Of a DNA stretch of 64,000 nt, positions 52,936 through 61,895 are shown piece after piece. The notes under the pieces are model-generated. The model was given only the letters and a program-made list of their open reading frames with translations, had not been told where the DNA came from and ran no database searches. Origin of the DNA: Rudanella lutea DSM 19387 (GTDB lineage: Bacteria > Bacteroidota > Bacteroidia > Cytophagales > Spirosomataceae); assembly GCF_000383955.1 (NCBI RefSeq), contig NZ_KB913013.1:6042746-6106745 (forward strand). The letters run 5' to 3'. The translations under genes were made by a program, and so were the position numbers. Each line of letters begins with the position of its first letter. Positions within the stretch are counted from its first letter, which is position 1.

Positions 52936-54471
52936 CTACTTCCAAACCGGGTTCTGCACCAGATTCTTGTTGGCGTCGATTTCGGTTTGCGGTATCGGGA
53001 ACACCTCCGACATACGGCCCCGGTACACGGGTCGGTAGGCGGCTACCCGATCATCGGTAGCCCGCTTGTAGGCGGCTTCTACCTCGCCCCAGCGCTTCAC
53101 GTCGAAGAAGCGTAAGCCTTCAAAGGCCAGCTCCACGCGCCGTTCATGCCGGACAATGTCGCGGAGGGCCACCTGCGATAGGTTCGTGCCTTCCACGTCT
53201 TCTATCTTGGGCATTCGCACCCGCGCCCGCACCTGATTGACCAGCGAATACACCTCGGTCAGTTGGTTCGTTTCGAGCAGGGCTTCGGCCCGCATCAGCA
53301 GCACATCGGCATAGCGAATCACGTAAAAGTCCTGCCCTCCCGGCGACCCTACCCCGATTCCGCTCGGCGAAGGGCTGTTGCGGATGTACTTTTTCAAGCC
53401 GAACGTAGTGGCCGTATTTCCGGTAAAAGGTCGGTTCAGGTCGGTCAGGAAAATGTCGTCCCGGAAGTACACCGAAGCGGCCAAACGCGGGTCGCGGTTG
53501 AGTTTTGGTGTAGCTGCCCGGTACAGGGGTGAGCGGGTAATGGGCAGACCGTCAGTCGCGTAGTAGTCATTAACCAGGTTACGCATGGGCTGCACATTTA
53601 CTTTCGGAATGCCGGTAAACGTGGCCGAAAACGTCTCGCCGTTGTCGGACTGATCCTGCAAAAAGCGCACGGCAAACACAATCTCTTTCGACTTTTCGCC
53701 GGCCTCGGTAAACAGCTGCTCGTAGCTGCTGTTCAGGCTATAGCCGAGAGTGAGCACCTGAGCCGTCAGGGCCACCACTTCCTGGTAGTTTTTCAGGTAA
53801 AGCTGGAACCGGGCCAGCAACGACAGGGCCGCTCCTTTGGTGGCGTAACCGTACTGATTGGCCGGGTAGGTGGCCGGCAGCGATTCGCCCGCAAACTTCA
53901 GATCGGCAATAATCTGGTCCGACACCTCCTTGTTGGTATTCTTGGGCACGTAGGCTTCCTGCAACGATTGAACGGCCAAAATCAGGGGGACATCCTCAAA
54001 ATGAATAGCCAGGTTCATGTAAAACAGGCCTCGCAGAAAACGCGCCTGCCCCAGCAAAACGGTCCGGTTGGCGTCGCTGATGGCCGCCTTCGGTATGCGC
54101 TCAATGTTGGCAATGGCGTTGTTGGCGCGGGCAATACCCCGGTAGTTGGCCGTCCAGAACTCATTGAAAAAACTGGTTGCCGGATCGACCCGGGCCTCCA
54201 CAAAATTGCCGGGGCCTTCAAACTTATAGTTGTTGAAGGTATTGTCGGCAAAGCTGTCGTGCTGCGGAATACCCGCCGAACCGTTCAGATTGCCACTGTA
54301 CAGTACCCGGGCCTGCAGCACTTCGTACACCCCGTTGAGGCCCAGTTGGGCGTCTTTTTCGGTTTGCCAGAAGTTACCCTCGGCCAGCTGCGTCAGGGAG
54401 CCCCGATCCAGAAATTCCTCCTTGCAACCGAACAGCAGCAGCGTCAGCAGTAAACATAAAATCTTTTTCAT
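52936..54471 (-). CDS. susD: SusD-like glycan-binding lipoprotein
   Basis: The 511-residue protein has a lipoprotein signal (CLLLTLLLFGC, Cys16) and the SusD/RagB layout: FLDRGSLTQLAEGNFWQTEKDA near the N-terminus, AQARFLRG-like VLLGQARFLRGLFY, ATKGAALSLLARFQLYL TPR helices and the C-terminal VIRYADVLLMRAEALL plus RRVELAFEGLRFFDVKRW. It sits on the outer membrane surface and hands glycans to the SusC barrel. It begins 5 bases after the susC stop. Confidence 0.97.
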   Translation of the reverse strand: MKKILCLLLTLLLFGCKEEFLDRGSLTQLAEGNFWQTEKDAQLGLNGVYEVLQARVLYSGNLNGSAGIPQHDSFADNTFNNYKFEGPGNFVEARVDPATSFFNEFWTANYRGIARANNAIANIERIPKAAISDANRTVLLGQARFLRGLFYMNLAIHFEDVPLILAVQSLQEAYVPKNTNKEVSDQIIADLKFAGESLPATYPANQYGYATKGAALSLLARFQLYLKNYQEVVALTAQVLTLGYSLNSSYEQLFTEAGEKSKEIVFAVRFLQDQSDNGETFSATFTGIPKVNVQPMRNLVNDYYATDGLPITRSPLYRAATPKLNRDPRLAASVYFRDDIFLTDLNRPFTGNTATTFGLKKYIRNSPSPSGIGVGSPGGQDFYVIRYADVLLMRAEALLETNQLTEVYSLVNQVRARVRMPKIEDVEGTNLSQVALRDIVRHERRVELAFEGLRFFDVKRWGEVEAAYKRATDDRVAAYRPVYRGRMSEVFPIPQTEIDANKNLVQNPVWK

Positions 54472-54476
54472 GGCGC

Positions 54477-57400
54477 TTAGAATTTGAGGTTTAAGCCAAG
54501 GCTATAAATCTTGTACAGGGGGGTCAGGCGGTCGGTATTGCCGCCGGAAGTCCGCTCGGGATCAAAGTTTTTGAGTTTGGTAAACGTCAGGACGTTTTGC
54601 CCGCTCGCATACACGCGCAGCTTGCGGATGCCCACTTTGCTGCTCAGTTGTACGGGCAGTGTGTAGCCCAGTTCGAGGTTTTTCAGCCGCAGGAACGAGG
54701 CATCCTGGATGTAGAAAGACGACAGAACTGTGTTGTTGACACCGCCCAGACGGGGTAAGGTCGTCGATGGGTTCTCGGGGGTCCAGCGGCCAAGCCAGTA
54801 CGACAGGGCGTTGTTACGGTCGTCGGCCATGGGGAGTTGACCATTGCCGTTCAGCACCCGATCTACCCGGTCCAGGCCCTGAAACAGGATGGTAAAATCA
54901 AAGCCCCGGTAGGTCATGTTGGCGTTGAAATTGTAGATCAGGCGGGGGAACGGATTGCCAATGACGACCCGGTCGAAGGCGTCAATTTTACCGTCGGGGG
55001 TTCCGTTGGCACCCGACACATCGGCGTAGCGCAGATCGCCCGGAGCCGTGAGGGGGCTACCAAATTGCACGGGGGCACCAGCTGCCTCTTCTTTAGTCTG
55101 AAAAACGCCCAGCACCCGGTAGCCATAATAGGCGTTGAAGGGCTGCCCGATACGGATAATGCTGTTGCCGCTGATGGTTTCTTCGCCACCCGGCCCAAGG
55201 CTCGTGACCCGGTTATCAGCCATGCGGGTGACGTTGGCACCCAGATCCAGTTTCAGCCCACCGAAGTTGTTCGTATAGTTAGCCGTTAGTTCAAGACCCC
55301 GGTTGAGCATACCGGCTGCGTTTTGGGCGGCCAGCGAGGTAACCCCCAGGGAGTTAGGCACCGGGAAGTTGGTGTACAGAATGTCGGTACTGTTCCGGCG
55401 GAAATAGTCGGCCGAGAAGTACAGCCGGTTCTGGAACAGTTCGAGATCAAGGCCGACGTTAAGCTGCCGGATCGTTTCCCAGGTGATGTTCGGGTTGGCC
55501 AGACTCGTCAGGGCAACAGCTCCCACCACCGCGTCGCCAAGTACATAGTCGAGGCCGGTGTTGTAGGTTTGCTCGTAGATGTAGTTGCCGATCCGGTCGT
55601 TGCCGCTTACCCCCCAGCTCGACCGGAGTTTAAAGTTTGAAACCCAGTTAAGCGACTGCATGAACGGTTCGCGGGCAATGTTCCAGCCCACCGACATCGA
55701 CGGGAAAGTACCGTAGCGCCTGGATGGACCGAATTTCGACGAGCCGTCGCGACGCAGGTTCAGCTCCAGCAGGTACTTCTCCATGTAGTTGTAGTTGACC
55801 CGTCCGAAAAACGACTGCCAGGAAACCTCCGACGCGGCCCCGCTCACCGACGGATTGGTAACCCCTCCGCCGTTGAACTCCTGAATATTGTCGGACGGGA
55901 AGCCCTGCAATGAACCGGCAAAGCCATCGTCCTTGTCGTAAATCACCGAATGACCCGCCATCAGTTGCAGGTTGTGCGCCTGCTTCCAGCTGGTTGAGTA
56001 ACGCAGAATGTTCTCGTTCAGCAGGCGGTAATTGAAGTTGAAGGTATTGGTTAGGGAGTTGAGCAGGCTTTGGTTCACAATCTGCCCGGCCCAATCGCGG
56101 GTGGTGAGCGTCGGGTTGAAGTTGGAGATGTTCTGAACGTTCATCACCAGGCTACCGCTCGTCTCGAAGGTGAGTCCCCGCAGAATATTGGCCGAAAGCC
56201 CCACACGCTCGCTGATATTGATGTTGTCCTGCTTGTTATCGCCCTGCAAGCCGGTCATCAGCGGATTGGTAGACGGAAACGAGAAGTTGACTTTCTGATA
56301 GGAGCCATCCACAATACCAAATGCACCGTTGGCATAGTAAGCCGGGATGGTTGGTGACGACCGCTGAAACTGATTGATGATACCCGTTTCGCCGGTGATG
56401 GCATCGGCACCACCCGACGGCCCCCGGAATTTCGACCAGTAGGCGTTGGTCACGTTCGTCAGGGTAAGCCATTGATTAGCCTTAGCCGTGAGATTCAGGC
56501 CCAGCGTGTAGCGGTCCGACTTGAATTTGCCGCGCACAATCGCATCCTGGTTGAGGTACCCGAGCGACACCCGGTACGTGAGGTTGTCGCTACCACCCGA
56601 AAACGACAGGTAATGATTCTGGATAGGCGCGTCGCGCAGGGTTTCGCGGGCCCAGTTGGTATTGGCGAACTGATCGGGCTGGGAGCCGGTTCGGATGGCC
56701 TCCAGATCGGCGGCCGAATACCGCAGCGGGGCGTTGGCACCGTTGGCGTTGCGGTCGCGCTCGTTGCGTAGCAGGGCGTAATTATTGGCATCGAGGTACT
56801 CCGGCACCACCGTGACCCGCTGAATACCCGTGTAGCCGTTGTAGTCGACGGTTAGTTTGCCTTTCTTCCCCTTTTTGGTGGTGACCACAATGACCCCGTT
56901 GGCTCCCCGTGCCCCGTAAATAGCCGACGCGGAAGCATCTTTGAGCACCGAAATACTCTCGATGTCAGACGGAGCCAGGTTGTTGAATTCGGTCAGGCCG
57001 TTGTACTGAATATTGTCGATAACGACCAGCGGATTACTGTTACCGAAGGTGCCAATTCCCCGAATGTTGATCGAAGACCCATCGGCACCGGGCAAGCCGC
57101 TCGACTGCGTGAGCTGCACCCCCGAAAAACGACCGTACATCATCTGCGAGGTATTGGTAACCGGCAGGTTTACGGCCCCGTCGAAGCGGATGGTTTCGAC
57201 GGCCCCGGTCAGGTTGATTTTTTTCTGTTCGCCGTAACCAACTACCACCACTTCGCCGAGCATGGCTACGTCTTCCTGTAGGCTTACCTTCAGCTGGGTC
57301 TGATTACCGATGGGCACTTCGAGGGCCGTGAAGCCAATATTGCTGATCTGCAATACCGATTCCCGGGAGGGCACCGTGAGCGAAAAGCTCCCATCGGCAC

Positions 57401-57620
57401 CGGTAACCGTGCCTGTGGTAGTCCCCTTCACGGTGACCGATGCGCCGGGGATGCTCTGGCCATCGGCCGCAGACACCACCGAGCCGGTGATGCGTAGCGA
57501 CGACTGAGCGAGGGCTACGGGTGTTGCGAACAACGCGATTCCGATCAGCAGTAGCAGCGCTCTTGCCGACCATCGCCCCAGGTTCCACCCTCGTTGAACT
57601 AAAGTACAATTTGACTTCAT
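54477..57620 (-). CDS. susC: SusC-like TonB-dependent glycan transporter
   Basis: The start chosen is ATG 57620 (MKSNCTLVQRGWNLGRWS), giving 1047 residues with a signal peptide (LLLLIGIALFATPVALAQ). A carboxypeptidase-regulatory domain (about 45-120; SVVSAADGQSIPGASVTVKG) is followed by the TonB-box region EVVVVGYGEQKK. The plug holds IRGIGTFGNSNPLVVIDN and SVLKDASASAIYGARGANGV. A long barrel ends YSLGLNLKF. There is no STN domain, so it is not linked to an anti-sigma system; the hybrid sensor next door is the likely regulator. It imports oligosaccharides across the outer membrane. Confidence 0.97.
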   Translation of the reverse strand: MKSNCTLVQRGWNLGRWSARALLLLIGIALFATPVALAQSSLRITGSVVSAADGQSIPGASVTVKGTTTGTVTGADGSFSLTVPSRESVLQISNIGFTALEVPIGNQTQLKVSLQEDVAMLGEVVVVGYGEQKKINLTGAVETIRFDGAVNLPVTNTSQMMYGRFSGVQLTQSSGLPGADGSSINIRGIGTFGNSNPLVVIDNIQYNGLTEFNNLAPSDIESISVLKDASASAIYGARGANGVIVVTTKKGKKGKLTVDYNGYTGIQRVTVVPEYLDANNYALLRNERDRNANGANAPLRYSAADLEAIRTGSQPDQFANTNWARETLRDAPIQNHYLSFSGGSDNLTYRVSLGYLNQDAIVRGKFKSDRYTLGLNLTAKANQWLTLTNVTNAYWSKFRGPSGGADAITGETGIINQFQRSSPTIPAYYANGAFGIVDGSYQKVNFSFPSTNPLMTGLQGDNKQDNINISERVGLSANILRGLTFETSGSLVMNVQNISNFNPTLTTRDWAGQIVNQSLLNSLTNTFNFNYRLLNENILRYSTSWKQAHNLQLMAGHSVIYDKDDGFAGSLQGFPSDNIQEFNGGGVTNPSVSGAASEVSWQSFFGRVNYNYMEKYLLELNLRRDGSSKFGPSRRYGTFPSMSVGWNIAREPFMQSLNWVSNFKLRSSWGVSGNDRIGNYIYEQTYNTGLDYVLGDAVVGAVALTSLANPNITWETIRQLNVGLDLELFQNRLYFSADYFRRNSTDILYTNFPVPNSLGVTSLAAQNAAGMLNRGLELTANYTNNFGGLKLDLGANVTRMADNRVTSLGPGGEETISGNSIIRIGQPFNAYYGYRVLGVFQTKEEAAGAPVQFGSPLTAPGDLRYADVSGANGTPDGKIDAFDRVVIGNPFPRLIYNFNANMTYRGFDFTILFQGLDRVDRVLNGNGQLPMADDRNNALSYWLGRWTPENPSTTLPRLGGVNNTVLSSFYIQDASFLRLKNLELGYTLPVQLSSKVGIRKLRVYASGQNVLTFTKLKNFDPERTSGGNTDRLTPLYKIYSLGLNLKF

Positions 57621-57740
57621 AGTGCAGGGATTGAAAATTTGTTGACCTGTCTTAGTGATAAATTTTATCCAAATGTCACAAGACAAAGTCGGCCCGGGGG
57701 GGCTAATCCATGCAATCAGAAGGTCTAATCGTTCAACATA

Positions 57741-57765
57741 AAAAAAACCGCTACAGTGAGCGGTT
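57741..57765 (-). terminator. Intrinsic terminator of the hybrid sensor gene
   Basis: On the minus strand AACCGCT-N6-AGCGGTT followed by a T-run, 38 bases after the stop of the hybrid sensor gene. It separates the regulator transcript from the susC operon, which then needs its own promoter. Confidence 0.75.
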
Positions 57766-57802
57766 CTGGGTTACAATTAGCTGTCTGTTACCCTATAAAT
57801 TT

Positions 57803-60800
57803 TTACTCTTTCACCCCTTCCAGAATTTTAGCCCGGTAGTCGGAGGGTAAGCAACCGAACTGCTGCTGAAAGGATTTGCGGAAATGCTTGTAATCGTTGA
57901 AGCCCACTTCGTACGCTACCTGACTGAGCTTCATGTTATCCTGCAAAATCATCTGGGCCGCATTTTTGAGCTTCACCGAACGGATAAAGCCGGTCAGTGA
58001 AAGGCCTGTCAGCGATTTGATTTTGCGGTACAGCGTCGACTGGCTCATAAACAGATGCTCCACCATGTCCTCGATCCCAAAATCCTCATTTTGCATGTTG
58101 TCGTTCACCAGCTTGATGGCTTTGTCGATAAACAGGGCGTCGAGATCGACCTCGTTTACCTGCTGCGTATCGGGCTCAAACCGCACCTTGTTCAGGTAAT
58201 GTTCCTGTAACTTTTTACGGTTTTCGAGGATGGTGTGAATCCTGGTTTTGACGATGATCGGGTTGAACGGCTTCGTGATGTAGTCGTCGGCACCGGTCTG
58301 CAAACCATTCACTTCGTACACCACCGACGAGCGGGCCGTGAGCAGAATCACCGGGATATGCGAGGTAGCAATCTGCTGTTTGATTTCCTGACAGAACGTA
58401 ATTCCATCCATCAAGGGCATCATCACATCGCAGATAATCAGGTCGGGCAGTTCGCGGTTGGTAATCGTGAGCGCTTCGAGGCCGTTCTGGGCTTCCAGAA
58501 TGGTAAAGTCCTCTTTCAGCAACGATTGCAGGTACGCCCGAATATCTTCGTTATCGTCCACCACCAGCACCGTTTCTTTTTTACGCTGCTTACTGATGTC
58601 CAGCGAATTATTTTCCGGCCAGACCGGTCCCTCGGCACCTGCTTCGGCCAGTTCAGCAAGCGGCCCATCGGCGGGGGCACCATCTACAGGGTCGGCTTGC
58701 AACAATACGGTAAAACAGGTACCTTTACCCAGTTCACTGCGAACGGTAATCTCGCCCTCGTGCAGGTCGACGATGTTTTTGGAGAACGCCAACCCGAGGC
58801 CGCTGCCCACCATTTTGGCCGTTTGGGCATTCTGAACCTGATAGAACCGGTTGAACAGGTTGCGTATGCTTTCCTCCGAAAGACCAATGCCGTCGTCTTC
58901 CACATCAACCGCGAGCCAATCCCCTTTTGGGTAAATCCTGAGCTGAATGGCCCCGTTATGGGGCGTGTACTTGAAGGCATTCGACAGCAGATTACAGAGG
59001 ACAATCTCCATCTGATCGCGGTCAAAGTCCAACGGGGCCTCATCGAGTTCGGACTGAAAGGTGTATCGGATGTTTTTCTTCCGGGCGATGGACTGAAAGC
59101 TCAGGAACACCTCTTTAGCGAACGGGACAAAATCACTGTACACCCGCTTCAGTTTCAGTAACCCATGCTCCGACTTGCGGAAATCGAGCAGCTGGTTAAT
59201 CAAGTTGAGCATCCGCTTGGCGTTCGACTCGACCAGCACCATCTTTTCGCGCAGTTTGCTGTTAAGCGTCAGGTCGTCCAAGATCTCGGCTACCGGACTC
59301 ATAATCAGGGTTAGGGGCGTCCGAAACTCGTGCGAAATATTGGTAAAGAAGTTGATCTTGGCCTCGTTGAGGGCGTGCTCTTTTTCTTTTTCGATCTGCA
59401 CAATGCGCAAGTCGGCCTTGAGCCGGGCCTGCCGCACCGATATATGCCGAACCAACAGCAGCGCACCTACCGCCAGGCAGACATAAAATACGAAGGCGTA
59501 CCAACTCAGCCAGGGCGGCACGCCCACCACAATTCGGAGCTTTTTGGCCGGGCTCCAATCCTGATTATTGCGGCTGGCTTTTACCAGCAGCTCGTAGGTA
59601 CCCGCCCCCAGACCCGTGAAGTTGATTTCATTTTTGCCGCCTATGTTTACCCACCCATCCCCAAATCCGCGCAACTGATAGGCATACGTTACATTATCTG
59701 CCCCGAAGAAATCGTTGGCCGCAAAATTGAGCGAGAGGTGGTTCTGCCGATAGCTCAGGCTAATCTCGTCGGTGTACTGAATGCTCCGGGTCAGAATTAC
59801 CTCCCCGTTTACATCTTCGCCCACGTCAATCGCCTGATTATTGACCATCAGCTTCGTCCAGACCACCTTCGGTACGGAAAAAGTCCGGCCTATCTGGTCG
59901 GGTCTGAACTGGATGATGCCATTGGCACCCCCAAAGTACAGCTCACCGTCCGCGCCTTTGAACGACGACCCAATATGAAAGGAGTTTATCATCACTCCGT
60001 CTTCGCGGTCGTAGTTGACAAAGCGCTTATTTTTGGGGTCAAAGCGCGTAATTGACGTGGTCGTACTGAGCCAGAACTGCCCGGTATTATCTTCTTCAAT
60101 GGCGCAGACAAAATCGTTGGTCAGGCCGTTTCGGGCCGTGTAGAGTGCGTTTAGGTTTAGCTTTTTATTCGTCAGCGACAGGTCGGCGAACCCAAGGGGC
60201 GTAGCCAGATAGAGAGTCGAGCCCTTGATATACAGGGCATTGATGATGACGCTGGGCAACGCGGCCGATAACAACTGATGATGTGGGATAAACGCACCGG
60301 TAGTCCGGTCGAGCAGGTTCAGACCCGAGTAGGTCGCCAGCCAGATATTCCCCTGACTGTCTTCTTTGATCTGATTGATCCGGTTGTTTTCGAGCGCAAA
60401 CCGCCCCTTCTGCTCTTCGGCGTAGATCTGGCACTTTTCCAGTTTCGGGTCGTCGGCAAAGCGGGTCATTTTCAGGCCCCGCTGCTGCGAGCCTATCCAG
60501 AGAATTCCCTGACTATCCAAATGCACAGCCGTGATTTTATCGTTGGCAAATGCCTGGTAGGCATTGGCAAAATTGCCGTCTTTGATGATATACAGCCCCC
60601 GGTTGGTACCCACAAACAGGGTGTTGTCCTTTTCGTAAATGGTATTGATCCGGGTGTCGGCAATAGGGCTGATTTTCTCCATTGGGCCGTCTGCAGGTTT
60701 GCGGTACAGACCCTCGGTCAGGCTGCCGATGAGTAATTCACCCCGACGGGTTTTGAAAATAGCGATGGTGTTGTGGTCAATCTGGCCTCCCTGCCGGGTG

Positions 60801-61846
60801 TCGGCCATGAAGTTGAACCCTTTGTTGGGGTACAGAATCAGAACACCCCCGTGAGCGGTGCTCAACCAGGCAATGCCGTTGGGGTCAATGTCAATATCCA
60901 GAATCATGGAGTAATTGACGTTGTTGAACATGCTGCCCTGCGGATTGGTGTTGATTTTCTGGAAGCGGGTCACCTTCACATCGCTGATAAACAGGCCATC
61001 GCCCCAACTGCCGAGCCAAACCCGGCCTTTCCCATCGACGGCAATGCTTTTCATGAACGTAGCTTCCAGATTAATGGGCTCCTCCTGCACCCGCTGCGTA
61101 TCGAACCGAAAGCTTTGCAGGTGGACTTTCGGCCCCGTGTTGCCCACCATCCACAGCTTGTTGCGGACGTTGTCCTGCACCAGATCGTACATGATGTACT
61201 GGGTGGGGAAGTCGAACAGGCGGTTTTCCGAGGGGTCGTACTTGTGCAACATTCGGCCGCTGATGTACCAGATATTATGGTGCTCGTCGCGGATGATTTT
61301 GTAAACCGGCTCGGTTGCTGGGTGATGAGCCAGCAGCTTCCGGGCGTTGGCATCCAGCACAAATACGCCCTTGTTCCACGTGCCTACCCAAATATTCCCC
61401 TTGGCATCCTGATTGAGCGAAATGACGCGCAGGTAGCGCTGATCGCGGGTTTTCAGAATGTCGTTATAATTCCGGATTCGATTGATTTTCACGTCCAGCA
61501 CCGAAAGCCCCCCGCTCTTGGTGCCAATCCAGATGCTGTTGTCTTTGTCTTTAAAGAGCGTTTCAATGTTCTCGTTCACCAACTGCGGATACTCCCCGCC
61601 GGGCCGGTAGCTTTTGAAGCCGTAGCCATCGTACCGCGACACGCCCCCCTCGGTGGCAAAGTATTTGAGGTTATTATCGTCGCTGATGGTCCGGGTCACA
61701 AAGTTGCTGAGCAGCCCTTTGCGCACGTCGAGGTAATCGATTACAAATTCGTCAGACCTACCTGCACCGACATGCTGACTCCATGCCGTTGCTGAAACGC
61801 AAACGCCCAGGGCACACAGGAAGCAAAAGTAGATTACGAGCCTCAT
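57803..61846 (-). CDS. Hybrid two-component system sensor/regulator (HTCS)
   Basis: The ATG at 61846 gives a signal peptide (MRLVIYFCFLCALGVCVSA) and 1347 residues. Order: periplasmic two-propeller sensor of Reg_prop repeats (about 40-720; IWIGTKSGGLSVLD, IWVGTWNKGVFVLD, LWIGSQQRGL), Y_Y_Y domain (about 735-800), one transmembrane helix (about 805-830), HisKA with His839 in NISHEFRTPLTLI, and HATPase_c with NLLSNAFKYT and GSGLGLAFSKN. A receiver with Asp1140 in IICDVMMPLMDG follows, then an AraC-type HTH (about 1250-1345; MSQSTLYRKIKSLTGLS). HTCS proteins bind a glycan breakdown product and activate the neighbouring locus, here susC/susD and enzymes. Confidence 0.97.
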   Translation of the reverse strand: MRLVIYFCFLCALGVCVSATAWSQHVGAGRSDEFVIDYLDVRKGLLSNFVTRTISDDNNLKYFATEGGVSRYDGYGFKSYRPGGEYPQLVNENIETLFKDKDNSIWIGTKSGGLSVLDVKINRIRNYNDILKTRDQRYLRVISLNQDAKGNIWVGTWNKGVFVLDANARKLLAHHPATEPVYKIIRDEHHNIWYISGRMLHKYDPSENRLFDFPTQYIMYDLVQDNVRNKLWMVGNTGPKVHLQSFRFDTQRVQEEPINLEATFMKSIAVDGKGRVWLGSWGDGLFISDVKVTRFQKINTNPQGSMFNNVNYSMILDIDIDPNGIAWLSTAHGGVLILYPNKGFNFMADTRQGGQIDHNTIAIFKTRRGELLIGSLTEGLYRKPADGPMEKISPIADTRINTIYEKDNTLFVGTNRGLYIIKDGNFANAYQAFANDKITAVHLDSQGILWIGSQQRGLKMTRFADDPKLEKCQIYAEEQKGRFALENNRINQIKEDSQGNIWLATYSGLNLLDRTTGAFIPHHQLLSAALPSVIINALYIKGSTLYLATPLGFADLSLTNKKLNLNALYTARNGLTNDFVCAIEEDNTGQFWLSTTTSITRFDPKNKRFVNYDREDGVMINSFHIGSSFKGADGELYFGGANGIIQFRPDQIGRTFSVPKVVWTKLMVNNQAIDVGEDVNGEVILTRSIQYTDEISLSYRQNHLSLNFAANDFFGADNVTYAYQLRGFGDGWVNIGGKNEINFTGLGAGTYELLVKASRNNQDWSPAKKLRIVVGVPPWLSWYAFVFYVCLAVGALLLVRHISVRQARLKADLRIVQIEKEKEHALNEAKINFFTNISHEFRTPLTLIMSPVAEILDDLTLNSKLREKMVLVESNAKRMLNLINQLLDFRKSEHGLLKLKRVYSDFVPFAKEVFLSFQSIARKKNIRYTFQSELDEAPLDFDRDQMEIVLCNLLSNAFKYTPHNGAIQLRIYPKGDWLAVDVEDDGIGLSEESIRNLFNRFYQVQNAQTAKMVGSGLGLAFSKNIVDLHEGEITVRSELGKGTCFTVLLQADPVDGAPADGPLAELAEAGAEGPVWPENNSLDISKQRKKETVLVVDDNEDIRAYLQSLLKEDFTILEAQNGLEALTITNRELPDLIICDVMMPLMDGITFCQEIKQQIATSHIPVILLTARSSVVYEVNGLQTGADDYITKPFNPIIVKTRIHTILENRKKLQEHYLNKVRFEPDTQQVNEVDLDALFIDKAIKLVNDNMQNEDFGIEDMVEHLFMSQSTLYRKIKSLTGLSLTGFIRSVKLKNAAQMILQDNMKLSQVAYEVGFNDYKHFRKSFQQQFGCLPSDYRAKILEGVKE

Positions 61847-61895
61847 TGAGATAATTTGAACAAAAAACGAGACATAACCAAGTTTGTTCAGGCCC

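Noticed and set aside
58235-59161. 308-codon plus-strand open frame
   Set aside because: Antisense to the kinase and receiver domains of the hybrid sensor.
60773-61795. 340-codon plus-strand open frame
   Set aside because: Antisense to the hybrid sensor propeller; its composition reflects complementary codon bias and it shows no domain.
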